A stretch of DNA of 64,000 bases from Pseudomonas petrae (GCF_021728295.1 NZ_JAKJXE010000013.1:1-64000), one strand, 5' to 3'. Shown: positions 8,491-18,136, counted from the first letter of the stretch. A program made the numbers and translations. Notes: a model not told the origin generated them from the letters alone.

Positions 8491-9135
8491 ATGGGCAAAA
8501 GCACCGGCGTGCGTGCGCAACAGGCCGATCAGACCCGGGCGCGCATTCTTCAGGCGGCGATCACGGTATTCACCCGCGACGGCTATTCCGGCGGGCGCAT
8601 CGAGAAGATCTCCGCCGAGGCCGAATCCAACGACCGGATGATTTATTACTATTTCGGCAGCAAGGAGAAGCTGTTCGTCAAAGTGCTTGAGCACACCTAC
8701 GAGCAGTTCAACCGCGCCGAAAGCCTGCTGTCACTGGACCCGTCGACGCCGGTTCAGACGCTGCGCCAGTTGGTGGCGTTCGTCTGGGACTATTACGTCA
8801 GCCACCCGGAATTCGTCGCCATCCTCAGCATCGAAAACTTGCACAAGGGCAGGCACGCGCGCCAGTCCGGTGAGCTTCGACGCCTGTCAGGCGAAGCCGT
8901 CGGCGTGCTCAGACCGATCATCGATGCCGGTCAGACGCAGGGTTTGTTTCGGCAGGACCTCGACATCAAGCACGTGTATTTGATGATCGCGTCGCTGTGC
9001 TACTTCTATAACTCCAACCTGCATACCCTCAGCTCGTTCCTGGGTCAGGACATGGCCGCTGAGGGGGAGCGCACGGACTGGCTGGCGTTTATTCAGGATT
9101 TGGTGATGCGTGGCGTCATGGTGTTGCCTCAGTAG
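8491..9135 (+). CDS. TetR/AcrR-family transcriptional regulator
   Basis: The 214-residue product has an N-terminal TetR helix-turn-helix: RARILQAAITVFTRDGYSG, then IEKISAEAESNDRMIYYYFG, and SKEKLFVKVLEHTYEQF. The C-terminal ligand/dimer domain is helical and carries no recognised ligand motif. The start is six bases after the pssA stop, so the two genes are probably cotranscribed and the regulator may act on pssA or on a distant target. Two REP arrays follow its stop. Confidence 0.9.
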   Translation: MGKSTGVRAQQADQTRARILQAAITVFTRDGYSGGRIEKISAEAESNDRMIYYYFGSKEKLFVKVLEHTYEQFNRAESLLSLDPSTPVQTLRQLVAFVWDYYVSHPEFVAILSIENLHKGRHARQSGELRRLSGEAVGVLRPIIDAGQTQGLFRQDLDIKHVYLMIASLCYFYNSNLHTLSSFLGQDMAAEGERTDWLAFIQDLVMRGVMVLPQ

Positions 9136-9151
9136 CCTGATCGATAAAGCA

Positions 9152-9542
9152 CCTGTAGGAGCGCGCTTGCCCGCGAATGCGGTGAGTCAGGCGCGTGGAT
9201 GTCGCAGCTGATATTTTCGCGGGCAAGCGCGCTCCTACAGTCGAACCTGGCAATACCTGATGGCCGCGGCGTACGCAAAATCGATCTTGGGAGCGCCTCA
9301 AATCTTCGGCGGACGCATGACCTGTAGGAGCCGGCTTGCTGGCGAATGCGGTGGGTCGGGCGCGTGGACGTCATGGGCTGACAGTGTTCGCGGGCAAGCG
9401 CGCTCCTACAGTTGATCTCGGCAACATCTGCAATGTTCGGCGTACGCGTCATTTGTAGGAGCCGGCTTGCTGGCGAATGCGGTGGGGCAGGCGCGTGGAC
9501 GTCATGGGCTGATATTTTTCGCGGGCAAGCGCGCTCCTGCAG
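9152..9542. repeat. Three successive REP pairs
   Basis: The 460 bases between the TetR gene and nicB contain no gene but three inverted-repeat pairs, at about 9152-9240, 9322-9411 and 9453-9542. Each has a left arm starting TGTAGGAG and a right arm GCGGGCAAGCGCGCTCCT(A/G)CA, with a centre of about 40 bases carrying GCGCGTGGA-GTC. The left arms change from the GCGCGCTTGCCCGC type to the GCCGGCTTGCTGGC type while the right arms stay constant. The array separates two convergent genes and may act in termination or nucleoid binding. Confidence 0.85.
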
Positions 9543-9595
9543 TTGATCTCGGCAGCATCTGAAATCCCCAGCGAGCACCTTCAGTTTTTGTGGCG

Positions 9596-12500
9596 TTAGT
9601 GGGTGCCGAGATTGGCTTTCAGATGCGCCACTTTCTCCGGCAACCCCGTCCACTGCGGCTCATTCGGCGCGAAGCGGCTGCGCAAGTACGCGGCCAGGTC
9701 GCTGATCTGGGTATTGGACAGGCTGTCCTTGAAGCCCGGCATATAACCCAGATCCGCCGTCGCCGGTTTGTCGATCCCTTGTTGAATCACTTTGATCAGA
9801 TTGTCCGGCAGCGTGCTGTGGACGTTGGTATTGGTCGCCAGCGATGGGCTCACGCCAAACAGCTTCGGCCCCAGACCGTCGGCATGACAACCCTGACACG
9901 AGCCTTCGAACACCCGCTGGCCATTGCTCAACGATTGGGGCGAAACGCTTGGCCTCTCTGCGAGACGGGCCTCCGTTGCCGGACGGGCATCGGCGCTGCC
10001 AGACACAGGCTCATTCAACGCCGCCAGATACACCGCAATCGCACGCACGTCACTCTTCGGCAGTTTCGCCAGTTCCGAGACCACCGGCCCCATCGGTCCT
10101 GCCGCGACGCCGTGGGCATCGGAATACCCCGTGCTCAGGTAATTGAACAACTGATCCTCGGTCCACGGCGTCGGCGCTTTCGACAGGCTGTTGAGCGCCG
10201 GCGCTTCCCAGCCGTCCACCGTGCCGCCTGCGAGAAACGACGTGCCGCCCTTCTCCGCCCCCAGCAGATCCCGGGGCGAATGGCAGGCGGCGCAATGCCC
10301 CAGACCGTTGACCAAGTACTGGCCGCGATTCCACTGAGCGCTTTGCTGCGGCTGCGTCTGCACCTCGCCGTTGCGCAGGTACAGCGCGTTCCAGCCGGCC
10401 ATCAACGGCCGCACGTTGAACGGGAAGCGCATGTCATTGACGGGCTGCAGTTGGTTCACCGGCGTCTGCGACATCAGGTACGCATACAGCGCCTGCATGT
10501 CGGCGTCTTCGATGTTTCTGAAGGCCGTGTAGGGAAACGCCGGGTAAAGGTGTTTGCCATCACGACTGATGCCGTCACGCATCGCCCGCTCGAACGCCGG
10601 ATAGGACCAGTTGCCGATGCCGGTTTCCGGGTCCGGGGTGATGTTGCTGCTATATAAAGTACCGAACGGCGTCTGCATCGCCAGCCCGCCGGCATTGCTG
10701 GCGCCAGTCGGGGCGGTGTGGCAGACCGCGCAGTCGCCGACCGCTGCCAGTAAACGTCCGCGTTCCAGGGTCGCCGATGACCAGGTGCCCGCTGCGGGCG
10801 GCGTAATCGGCGCGATTTCCGCCCGCCAGGGCAACGCCGTCGCAGCCATGCCCAGCAACGCGCCGAACGCTGCAAACAACGAACCGAACAGCCACTTCGA
10901 GCGCCTGGCTTTCGGCGATTGCGGCGGGTGGCTGTTGGATTCCACGCCAGCGCCGTTCAGCGCGGCAAGAATGCGTTCCGCAGTGATCGGCAGCTCGCGA
11001 AAGCGAATCCCGGTCGCGTCATACACGGCGTTGGCAATGGCCGCCGCACTCGGCACCGACGCCGACTCCCCTGCCCCCATGGGCGGTTCGGCCTGGCGCG
11101 GCATCATCAGGACGTCGACTTTCGGGACTTCCGGGAACGTCAGAATCGGGTACCCGCCCCACTCCTTGCTCGCCACCGTCGACTCCTCGAACGTCACCCG
11201 CTCCTTGAGCACGCGGCTGGTGGACTGGATGACGTTGCCGTGAATCTGATGCTGCACGCCGGCCGGGTTGACCATCATGCCGGCATCGTGGCCGATCACC
11301 ACGCGGGTCACCGACACATCACCGGTGTGCTTGTCGATCGCCACGTCCGCAACCCACGCCGCCCACGCTGCGCCGCAGCCGGGAAACTTGCTGTGGATGT
11401 AGCGCGCGTAAGCAAAGCCTCGCCCGCGCAGCACCCCGTCTTCTTCCGGAATCTGCATCGGCTGGGTACGCGGCGTCCAGTCAGCCCGGGCAGCCGTGGC
11501 GCGGACCAGTTCGGCAGCGCGCTCGTCGTGCAGGTAGCGCAGGCGATATTCGATAGGGTCAACGCCGGCCGCGAAAGCCAACTCGTCGATGTAGGACTCA
11601 TGAGCGAACGTATTGGGAAGCGCTGACACACCGCGCATCCACGAGGCCCGCACAATCGGCGCCATGTCGTGAATGGTGACGCGCATGTGTTCAATGTCGT
11701 ACGGCGGGATCGAGGTGCGATCGCCCATTTCGAACATCGTCGCCACCGGTTCCACGCGCCCGGTCAGCAACAAGGCCAGGGTCGGCGAGTTGTTCGACGG
11801 GTAACGGGTGCTGAAGTCATAACCGGCGATGCCGCCATCGGCGTTGAGCCCGCCGTCGACTTCCATCAGTTGGGCGGTGCCTTTTGGCTCCCAGGCATGT
11901 TCCTGCTCGCGGGTCAGTTGCACGCGCACCGGCCGGCCCACGGCGCGTGACAGCAACACCGCATCGGCGCAGACATCATCGGCGCAATTGCGCCCGTAAC
12001 AACCGGCCGCTTCCATGCGGATGATGTCGATGCGCTCTTCGGGGTATTCCAGCAGCCAGGCCAGATCGGCGCGCAGCATGTGGGGATTCTGCGTGCCGGA
12101 CCAGACCCTAATGCCTTCTTCGCTGTAGTCCGCCAGCCCGCAGGAAGGTCCGATGGAGCCGTGAATCTGGTAGGGCCACAGATAGGTTCGCGTCATCCGC
12201 TCGCTGGCCTGGGCCAATGCGTCATCGACATTGCCCTGATCGAGCACCACCCGCTGAATGCTCGGGTTGTCGCGTATCGCCTGCTCGATGTTGCTCATGT
12301 CCGGCAACTGATGCCGCCAAGGCTTCCAGGTGACCTTGAGTTCACGCGCCGCCTTGGCCGCCTGCTCTTCGCGCATCGCCACGATGCCGACGAAATCGCG
12401 AATCACCACCACGCGGACGATGCCGGGAATGTGTGCGATAGAAGATTCGTCCACTTCCAGCAAGCTGGTGCCGACGAAGTCGCCCGTGTCGTAACCGGCG

Positions 12501-13177
12501 TAGGGCGGTCGTACGACGCGACCGTGGAGCATGTCCGGCAAACGCATGTCGTGCACGTAGGTCAATTCGCCAGTGGCCTTGCCCGGAATGTCGACACGGG
12601 CGGCGCCCTGCCCCACCAGCTTGTAGTCCTCCAGCCGCTTGAGTGGCGCGTTGCCGGAGATGCGCAGCTCGACCCGCTGATCGACCAGCAGTTGACCAAA
12701 CGTCAATTCGCGCCCGTCCTGCGCCTTGATCACCCCGCTTTCAATGACCAATGAATCCACACCGACCGCCCAGTGCTGCCCGGCCTGTTGCAGCAGATAG
12801 CGCCGCGCCTCGGCGGCAGCATTGCGCAACGGAATGGCGGAGATCTGCAGAGTGGCGCTGGCGATGGTCGCGCCCTGATTCGGCGCACGCTCGGTGTCGC
12901 CCAGAATCATCGTCACCTGATCCATCTGCAGGTCCAGCTCTTCGGCGACGATCTGCGTCAGCGAGGTGCGGATGCCGGTGCCGAGGTCGACATGGCCGTT
13001 GAAGGCATAGACACGGCTGTTCTGATCGATGGCGATGAACAGCCCCAGCTCCATGGGCCGGACCGTTGGCGTGCCGCCTTTGGCGACCGGACCGGAGGGC
13101 GGCAGGATGTCGTCGACGATCAGCAGCACGCCATTTTGGGCGAGCAATTCATCGCGCGTGGGCAAGGTCTGGGTCAT
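9596..13177 (-). CDS. nicB: Nicotinate dehydrogenase large subunit with C-terminal cytochrome c domains
   Basis: NicB forms with NicA the nicotinate hydroxylase that makes 6-hydroxynicotinate. The 1193-residue product starts MTQTLPTRDELL. Its first 750 residues are a molybdopterin-binding aldehyde/xanthine oxidase type domain (GHVDLGTGIRTSLTQIVAEE, GCYGRNCADD, PPMGAGESASVPSAAAIANA). A membrane anchor (KWLFGSLFAAFGALLG) follows, then three cytochrome c modules with heme motifs CAVCH, CAACH and CQGCH. Length and layout match P. putida NicB, where electrons leave through the cytochromes. The ATG overlaps the nicA stop in an ATGA. Confidence 0.93.
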   Translation of the reverse strand: MTQTLPTRDELLAQNGVLLIVDDILPPSGPVAKGGTPTVRPMELGLFIAIDQNSRVYAFNGHVDLGTGIRTSLTQIVAEELDLQMDQVTMILGDTERAPNQGATIASATLQISAIPLRNAAAEARRYLLQQAGQHWAVGVDSLVIESGVIKAQDGRELTFGQLLVDQRVELRISGNAPLKRLEDYKLVGQGAARVDIPGKATGELTYVHDMRLPDMLHGRVVRPPYAGYDTGDFVGTSLLEVDESSIAHIPGIVRVVVIRDFVGIVAMREEQAAKAARELKVTWKPWRHQLPDMSNIEQAIRDNPSIQRVVLDQGNVDDALAQASERMTRTYLWPYQIHGSIGPSCGLADYSEEGIRVWSGTQNPHMLRADLAWLLEYPEERIDIIRMEAAGCYGRNCADDVCADAVLLSRAVGRPVRVQLTREQEHAWEPKGTAQLMEVDGGLNADGGIAGYDFSTRYPSNNSPTLALLLTGRVEPVATMFEMGDRTSIPPYDIEHMRVTIHDMAPIVRASWMRGVSALPNTFAHESYIDELAFAAGVDPIEYRLRYLHDERAAELVRATAARADWTPRTQPMQIPEEDGVLRGRGFAYARYIHSKFPGCGAAWAAWVADVAIDKHTGDVSVTRVVIGHDAGMMVNPAGVQHQIHGNVIQSTSRVLKERVTFEESTVASKEWGGYPILTFPEVPKVDVLMMPRQAEPPMGAGESASVPSAAAIANAVYDATGIRFRELPITAERILAALNGAGVESNSHPPQSPKARRSKWLFGSLFAAFGALLGMAATALPWRAEIAPITPPAAGTWSSATLERGRLLAAVGDCAVCHTAPTGASNAGGLAMQTPFGTLYSSNITPDPETGIGNWSYPAFERAMRDGISRDGKHLYPAFPYTAFRNIEDADMQALYAYLMSQTPVNQLQPVNDMRFPFNVRPLMAGWNALYLRNGEVQTQPQQSAQWNRGQYLVNGLGHCAACHSPRDLLGAEKGGTSFLAGGTVDGWEAPALNSLSKAPTPWTEDQLFNYLSTGYSDAHGVAAGPMGPVVSELAKLPKSDVRAIAVYLAALNEPVSGSADARPATEARLAERPSVSPQSLSNGQRVFEGSCQGCHADGLGPKLFGVSPSLATNTNVHSTLPDNLIKVIQQGIDKPATADLGYMPGFKDSLSNTQISDLAAYLRSRFAPNEPQWTGLPEKVAHLKANLGTH

Positions 13178-13692
13178 TGGACGGAATCCGGGCTGGGCTG
13201 ATGACGTGCGGCACGCATGACCGCACTCAGGATTTCCAGGTGTGTGCCGCAGCGGCACAGGTTGGCCGACAGTTCGTTGCGGATCTGCGTTTCGGTGGGG
13301 TGCGGGTTGCGGTCGAGCAAGGCTTTGGCGGTCATGATCATGCCGTTAATGCAGTAGCCGCATTGCGCGGCCTGTTCATCGATGAAGGCTTGCTGCACCG
13401 GATGCGGGCGGTTTCGCGTGCCGATGCCCTCCAGCGTGGTGATCTGCCTCCCTTGCGCGCCTGCCAGCGGAAACACGCAGGAACGTGCGGCGACGCCGTC
13501 GATGATCACCGTGCAGGCGCCGCACTCGCCCAGCCCGCAGCCGTATTTGGGGCCATTGAGGTGCAGGTCGTTGCGCAGGATCAGTAACAGCGGCGTGTCA
13601 GGCATTGCCGTGACGCGTGTGGTCTGACCGTTGACGTTCAGGGTCACGGTCTTCTCCGCCGCCCGCGGCAGCTCGCTCGTGTCAGCCTTCAT
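13174..13692 (-). CDS. nicA: Nicotinate dehydrogenase small [2Fe-2S] subunit
   Basis: The 172-residue protein is the iron-sulfur partner of NicB. The plant-type [2Fe-2S] cluster is bound by YGCGLGECGACTV plus the following Cys in RSCVFP. The second cluster domain has QCGYCINGMIM and NLCRCGTH. This is the standard small subunit of molybdenum hydroxylases. It overlaps nicB by four bases and is 139 bases downstream of nicR. A perfect inverted repeat at 13719-13736 lies 27 bases upstream of its start codon and is a candidate operator. Confidence 0.93.
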   Translation of the reverse strand: MKADTSELPRAAEKTVTLNVNGQTTRVTAMPDTPLLLILRNDLHLNGPKYGCGLGECGACTVIIDGVAARSCVFPLAGAQGRQITTLEGIGTRNRPHPVQQAFIDEQAAQCGYCINGMIMTAKALLDRNPHPTETQIRNELSANLCRCGTHLEILSAVMRAARHQPSPDSVQ

Positions 13693-13718
13693 GTGTTACC
13701 CGCTGTAGCTTGCATTTG

Positions 13719-13736
13719 ATGAAGTGATTACTTCAT
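13719..13736. promoter_or_regulatory. Inverted repeat upstream of nicA, candidate repressor operator
   Basis: The site reads ATGAAGT-GATT-ACTTCAT, a seven-base perfect inverted repeat with a four-base centre. It lies between nicR and nicA, just before nicA. In P. putida the nicAB promoter is controlled by the TetR repressor NicS and the nicC/nicX promoters by NicR. No nicS is visible here, so the binding protein is open. Confidence 0.45.
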
Positions 13737-13831
13737 GAAACGAGAGCAGGAAGCATGCCAGCGGAGAAACGGCTGTAGGACGTTGGAGTTTTCCGGATGG
13801 ATATGACGCCTGACGAGGGGGTCAGGCGGCG

Positions 13832-14290
13832 TTATTCATCGCCCTCATCGATCAGCTTGCGCAGCAGAAACAATACGGCCACGCGTTCGGCGGGGTTGAG
13901 TTTGCTCAGGGTCAGCTCACTGATCTGCGCGGCGCGGGGCACGGTTTCCTGCACCAGTTGCAGGCCGCTGTCGGTCAGGCTGCAGATGACTTTGCGGCGA
14001 TCCTGCGGGTCCGGCTCAAGGCTGATCAGGTCCCGGGCTTTCAGGCGATCGACGATGCCGCGAATGGTCGCCTGATCCACGGCCGTGGCCTTGACCAGCT
14101 CGGTTTGCGAACTGGGGCCGTGATCACGCAACGCGCACAGGGTCACGAACTGCACCGCCGTGAGCTGCGAATCGCCGACATTCTGCTGGAAGATCGCCAG
14201 ATGCCGCTGGTAGGCCTTGCGCAGCAGATGGCCGACTTGCTCGGAAAAGGTGTAGGACGAATTGTTATTGGAAGGGTTGTCAGTGGACAC
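13832..14290 (-). CDS. nicR: MarR-family repressor of nicotinate degradation
   Basis: The 152-residue product is a MarR-type winged-helix protein: GHLLRKAYQRHLAIFQQN, the recognition region QTELVKATAVDQATIRGIVD and the wing SLEPDPQDRRKVICSLTDSG. NicR in P. putida represses nicC and nicX and is released by 6-hydroxynicotinate. The assignment rests on the family and the position between nicX and nicAB, the same order as in P. putida. The start codon is GTG and the ribosome site is weak. A REP pair separates it from nicX, so it probably has its own promoter. Confidence 0.85.
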   Translation of the reverse strand: MSTDNPSNNNSSYTFSEQVGHLLRKAYQRHLAIFQQNVGDSQLTAVQFVTLCALRDHGPSSQTELVKATAVDQATIRGIVDRLKARDLISLEPDPQDRRKVICSLTDSGLQLVQETVPRAAQISELTLSKLNPAERVAVLFLLRKLIDEGDE

Positions 14291-14415
14291 GGATGGCTCG
14301 TTCGGCAGGATCTGAAAAGTGGTGGCTACAGTAACGTCTGCGGGGGTTGAGGGGAATCTTCGGAATGAGCGCGTTTATTCGCCCAGACATGCGCGGAGGG
14401 ATAAGGCGATATGAA

Positions 14416-14504
14416 CTGTAGGAGCGCGCTTGCCCGCGATCGCGGTGGGTCTGTGACGTGAATGTCGTCTGACACACCTTTCGCGGGCAAGCGCGCTCCT
14501 ACAA
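14416..14504. repeat. REP pair between nicR and nicX
   Basis: The left arm CTGTAGGAGCGCGCTTGCCC at 14416 and the right arm CGGGCAAGCGCGCTCCTACA ending at 14503 form an inverted pair with about 45 bases between the cores. It fills most of the interval between the nicX stop and the nicR start. Confidence 0.8.
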
Positions 14505-14529
14505 GTCTGCGGTGGGATGGAAATCTGCC

Positions 14530-15579
14530 TCAGGCCTTCGACGCCTCGGGCGCCACCACTTCGCCGGCCAGCACCACGGCCTGGTCGTCGAGATAAATGT
14601 CGCAACGACGCAGCGGGATATCCAGATGGCACGGGGTTTTGCGGGTGCCGCCGACTTCGGTGTTCGGCCCGGTGGAGAAAAGGAAATTGCCATAGAACGC
14701 CCGGGCGTCCATGCACATGCCGTCGTTCTTGTCGTGCAGGCCCATTGCCGTCCACTGGGCGCGGGGTTGCAGGCCCCAGCCGATGTGGGAAATGCCGTAG
14801 ACCTCCGGGTCGTTGAAGTACTTCAGGTAATCGCGCAGGTATTCAGCCTCGAATCCGCCATGAATCCCGGTGATAAAACCCTTGTCGATTTCCAGGGTGA
14901 TCTGCTCGCGGGAGTAGGTTTTGAACGGCAGCACGATGTCGCCGACATCAATGACCAGCGTGCCCTCGGCGGTCTCTTCGTTGGGCCAGGAAAACAGAAA
15001 ACCGCTGGGCCAGTGGTCCCAACGGCCCGGCTCGTCAGCGAAACCGTATTCGGTGACGGAAGGGTATTGCCCCAGTTGCGCACGAAAATCGCTGCCGGCG
15101 CGGGACTTCACCTGAATCGAGCGCGCCGCCTTCAGCACCTGTTCGGCGGCCAGCACCCGTTCCTTGTCCGCCACCGTCGGCAGCATCCGCGCCAGCACTT
15201 CCGGGGGCTCCACCGCCAGCAAAATCCGCGTGCCGGTCTTGAGGATCTGCTCCTGCTCCGGCGAGTGCAGCAGCATCATCGTGTCGACAATCAGGTCAGC
15301 TGCCTCAAGGGCACGTTGCGCCGCGACGTTGCCGGTCAGCGCGGTGTCGCCGCAGTAGGCGGTCATGTCGTTGCCCATGGCTTTGGGATGATTGAACGAG
15401 GGCAGCTCGACCGCATAAACCTTCGCGCCCAGGCGTTGAGCGGCGTCCATGGCGGCGCGCACCGTGCGCGCATCGGAGTAGTGGCTCTTGAGCACGGCCA
15501 CGCTCTGGGTCGCATCCACTTTCGACAGTGTCAGGACGTGCTCGAACATCTGGGTCAATTCGCAATCGCTAACCGGCAT
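14530..15579 (-). CDS. nicX: 2,5-dihydroxypyridine 5,6-dioxygenase
   Basis: NicX opens the ring of 2,5-dihydroxypyridine to N-formylmaleamic acid using an iron centre. The 349-residue product matches the recalled P. putida enzyme in length and in the C-terminal metal-binding region: GGFEAEYLRDYL, then SHIGWGLQPRAQW and the Asp/His pattern in MCMDARAFYGNF and TPCHLDIPLRRCDIYLDD. The ATG at 15579 sits behind GAGAGGAAAAAAGAG; the frame is open 17 codons further upstream. It is divergent from nicC, and the shared 357-base interval carries paired operator-like sites. Confidence 0.93.
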   Translation of the reverse strand: MPVSDCELTQMFEHVLTLSKVDATQSVAVLKSHYSDARTVRAAMDAAQRLGAKVYAVELPSFNHPKAMGNDMTAYCGDTALTGNVAAQRALEAADLIVDTMMLLHSPEQEQILKTGTRILLAVEPPEVLARMLPTVADKERVLAAEQVLKAARSIQVKSRAGSDFRAQLGQYPSVTEYGFADEPGRWDHWPSGFLFSWPNEETAEGTLVIDVGDIVLPFKTYSREQITLEIDKGFITGIHGGFEAEYLRDYLKYFNDPEVYGISHIGWGLQPRAQWTAMGLHDKNDGMCMDARAFYGNFLFSTGPNTEVGGTRKTPCHLDIPLRRCDIYLDDQAVVLAGEVVAPEASKA

Positions 15580-15656
15580 CTCTTTTTTCCTCTCGGGGGA
15601 TGACCGGTCGGATGCACCATCGCAAGGCATCGCGCATCAGACCGGTGCATTTTTAA

Positions 15657-15845
15657 AGCGTACACACTTATTTAAAGCGATAAGACATCAATCCGGACGC
15701 CGCTGCAATAGGCACGCCATAGTGTTACTCGACCACACAAATCCCTGCATATTAGGGTTACAGAGGGTTACATGCCTGATTGCGACGTCGGCTGACGTTT
15801 CTGGAAATATCGGTTCACTTTTAAAAATATGAGCGTATACACTTT
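15657..15845. promoter_or_regulatory. Paired operator-like sites in the nicX-nicC intergenic region
   Basis: The divergent region 15580-15936 has no gene. Two close copies of AGCGTAYACACTTW lie at 15657-15670 and 15832-15845, both embedded in AT-rich TTTTAAA-type flanks. Their spacing puts one near the nicX promoter and one near the nicC promoter. Knowledge of the pathway says NicR represses both promoters in P. putida, so these are candidate NicR operators; the match is inferred from the repetition alone. Confidence 0.5.
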
Positions 15846-15936
15846 AAAAACCCAGCGACGCGACAGACCCGTTTCGCCTCGCCGTCATCCAGAGCTCCTG
15901 TCATTCAGAACTCATGAACACGAAGGAATGCGCGCC

Positions 15937-17085
15937 ATGCCAACCCCGCAAAAAATCGCCATCGTCGGATCCGGTCTGGGAGGCGCTGCGGCTGCGACGC
16001 TGTTGCAGAAAGCCGGCTTCCAGGTCGACATCTACGAGCAGGCCCCCGCGTTTTCTCGCATCGGTGCCGGGATCCACATGGGCCCGAACATCATGAAAAT
16101 CTTCCGTCGCATGGGCATCGAGCAACAGCTGAGCGACATGGGTTCGCACCCGGATTTCTGGTTCAGCCGCGACGGTGCAACGGGGGATTACCTGTCGCGC
16201 ATCGCCCTTGGCGAGTTCTCCCTCAAGGAATACGGCGCGGCCTACATCACCGTGCACCGTGGCGATTTGCATGCACTGCAGATGTCGACACTGGCGCCGG
16301 GCAGCGTGCATTTCAGCAAATGCCTGACCACCCTCGAAGAACGCGACAACGGCGTGCGTCTGAATTTTGCCGACGGCACCCACGCCGATGCGGACATCGT
16401 GATCGGAGCAGACGGCATCAACTCCAAGATTCGCGAAGAGCTGCTGGGCCATGAGAAACCGCTGTATAGCGGCTGGGTCGCCCACCGCGCGCTGATCCCC
16501 AGCGAGGTGCTGACCAAATACAACCTGAATTTCGAGAACTGCGTGAAGTGGTGGAGCGAGGACCGTCACATGATGGTTTATCACACCACCGGCAAGCGCG
16601 ATGAGTACTACTACGTGACCGGCGTGCCCCATGCGGCATGGGATCTCGAGGGTAATTGGGTCGACAGCAGCCGGGACGAAATGTACGAAGCCTTCGCCGG
16701 TTATCACCCCACCGTGCAGGCCTTGATCGAGTCCACCGAGAGCGTGACCAAGTGGCCGCTGCTCAACCGTAATCCGCTGCCACTGTGGAGTCGCGGCCGC
16801 CTTGTTTTGCTCGGCGACGCCTGCCACCCGATGAAGCCGCACATGGCCCAGGGCGCCGGCATGGCCATCGAAGACGCGGCCATGCTGACCCGCTGCCTGC
16901 AGGAAACCGGCCTCACCGACTACCGCACCGCGTTCCAGCTCTACGAAGCCAATCGCAAGGAACGCGCCTCTCGGGTGCAGGCGGTTTCCAACGCCAACAC
17001 CTGGCTGCGCACCCAGGAAGATCCGGCCTGGGTCTACGGTTACGACCTGTACGGCCAGGAGCTGAAATCGGGGGTGGCAGCGTGA
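15937..17085 (+). CDS. nicC: 6-hydroxynicotinate 3-monooxygenase
   Basis: NicC decarboxylates and hydroxylates 6-hydroxynicotinate to 2,5-dihydroxypyridine with FAD and NADH. The 382-residue product starts MPTPQKIAIVGSGLGGAAAA, the FAD-binding GxGxxG motif. The middle DG motif is in DIVIGADGINSKIREEL, and the GD motif is RLVLLGDACHPMKPHMAQGA. This is the class A flavin hydroxylase pattern. The ATG chosen lies nine bases after GAAGGA. nicD overlaps its stop codon by four bases, so the two are translationally coupled. Confidence 0.93.
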   Translation: MPTPQKIAIVGSGLGGAAAATLLQKAGFQVDIYEQAPAFSRIGAGIHMGPNIMKIFRRMGIEQQLSDMGSHPDFWFSRDGATGDYLSRIALGEFSLKEYGAAYITVHRGDLHALQMSTLAPGSVHFSKCLTTLEERDNGVRLNFADGTHADADIVIGADGINSKIREELLGHEKPLYSGWVAHRALIPSEVLTKYNLNFENCVKWWSEDRHMMVYHTTGKRDEYYYVTGVPHAAWDLEGNWVDSSRDEMYEAFAGYHPTVQALIESTESVTKWPLLNRNPLPLWSRGRLVLLGDACHPMKPHMAQGAGMAIEDAAMLTRCLQETGLTDYRTAFQLYEANRKERASRVQAVSNANTWLRTQEDPAWVYGYDLYGQELKSGVAA

Positions 17086-17900
17086 GCACCTTCATACACG
17101 GCGGCAACGTCCACGCTAACGGCATCCGTCAGCATTACCTGCGCTACGGCGGCGACAAACACTCCGGCAAACCGGCGCTGATCCTGATCCCGGGCATCAC
17201 CAGCCCGGCGATCACCTGGGGTTTCGTCGCCGAACGCCTGGGCCATTCTTTCGACACCTACGTACTGGATGCGCGCGGTCGCGGGCTTTCTTCCACGGGG
17301 CCGGATCTGGATTACAGCGTCGACACCTGCGCCGATGACATCGGGGCGTTCGCCGCCGCCATGGGCATCGACAGCTACCACTTGGCCGGTCATTCCATGG
17401 GCGCGCGTTTTGCGGTACGGGCTTCGGTTCGTTGTCCGCAGGGGCTGAAAAGCCTGGTGCTGATCGATCCGCCGGTGTCCGGTCCGGGGCGTCGTGAATA
17501 CCCGGCGAAGTTGCCGTGGTACGTCGACTCGATCCGCCAGTCGCAACAAGGCATGAGCGCGGAAGACATGCGCGCGTTCTGCCCGACCTGGACCGACGAG
17601 CAACTGCAGCTGCGCGCCGAATGGCTGCACACCTGCTACGAACCGGCCATCGTGCGCGCCTTCAATGATTTCCATGACGTGGATTTCCATCAGGACCTGC
17701 CGAAGCTGCCTGTCCCTGCCCTACTCATCGTCGCTGAGCGCGGGGGGGTGATTCAGGCGGAAGACGAAGCCGAGATCCGACAGCTACAACCGAACATTCT
17801 GATTTCGCGAGTGGAAAACGCCGGGCACATGATCCCGTGGGACAACCTGCCGGGGTTCTTTGCCGCGCTCGGGGATTTTCTGGGCATGCCGCTGGCTTGA
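17082..17900 (+). CDS. nicD: N-formylmaleamate deformylase
   Basis: NicD is an alpha/beta hydrolase that removes the formyl group from N-formylmaleamate, giving maleamate and formate. In the 272-residue product the nucleophile elbow is AGHSMGARFA, the oxyanion region LIPGITSPAITWG, and the catalytic His is in ENAGHMIPW. The GTG start in GTGA overlaps the nicC stop. The start and length agree with the P. putida enzyme as recalled. A REP pair follows it. Confidence 0.93.
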   Translation: MSTFIHGGNVHANGIRQHYLRYGGDKHSGKPALILIPGITSPAITWGFVAERLGHSFDTYVLDARGRGLSSTGPDLDYSVDTCADDIGAFAAAMGIDSYHLAGHSMGARFAVRASVRCPQGLKSLVLIDPPVSGPGRREYPAKLPWYVDSIRQSQQGMSAEDMRAFCPTWTDEQLQLRAEWLHTCYEPAIVRAFNDFHDVDFHQDLPKLPVPALLIVAERGGVIQAEDEAEIRQLQPNILISRVENAGHMIPWDNLPGFFAALGDFLGMPLA

Positions 17901-17940
17901 CACAGAGGAGTACCGAATATTTATGTCAGGCGCTGGACTT

Positions 17941-18030
17941 GTAGGAGCGCGCTTGCCCGCGAAGGGATGCTCCAGACACATCACCGCCAACTGACCCGGC
18001 GCGTTTCGCGGGCAAGCGCGCTCCTACAGG
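17941..18030. repeat. REP pair between nicD and nicF
   Basis: The left arm GTAGGAGCGCGCTTGCCCGC begins at 17941 and the right arm GCGGGCAAGCGCGCTCCTAC ends at 18028. It lies within the otherwise plus-strand nic operon and may modulate expression of the distal genes nicF and nicT. Confidence 0.8.
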
Positions 18031-18136
18031 TGTCCTGCGTTGACAAGAATCTCCGTGCTCAGGCCGGGGGCCGTTCAGGATATTTATCTAGCGCGACGCC
18101 AAATCGACTTCAATCCTATTGAACGAGGTAAACGCA

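Noticed and set aside
14512..15603. 363-codon plus-strand frame opposite nicX
   Set aside because: Antisense shadow; nicX on the other strand is clearly conserved.
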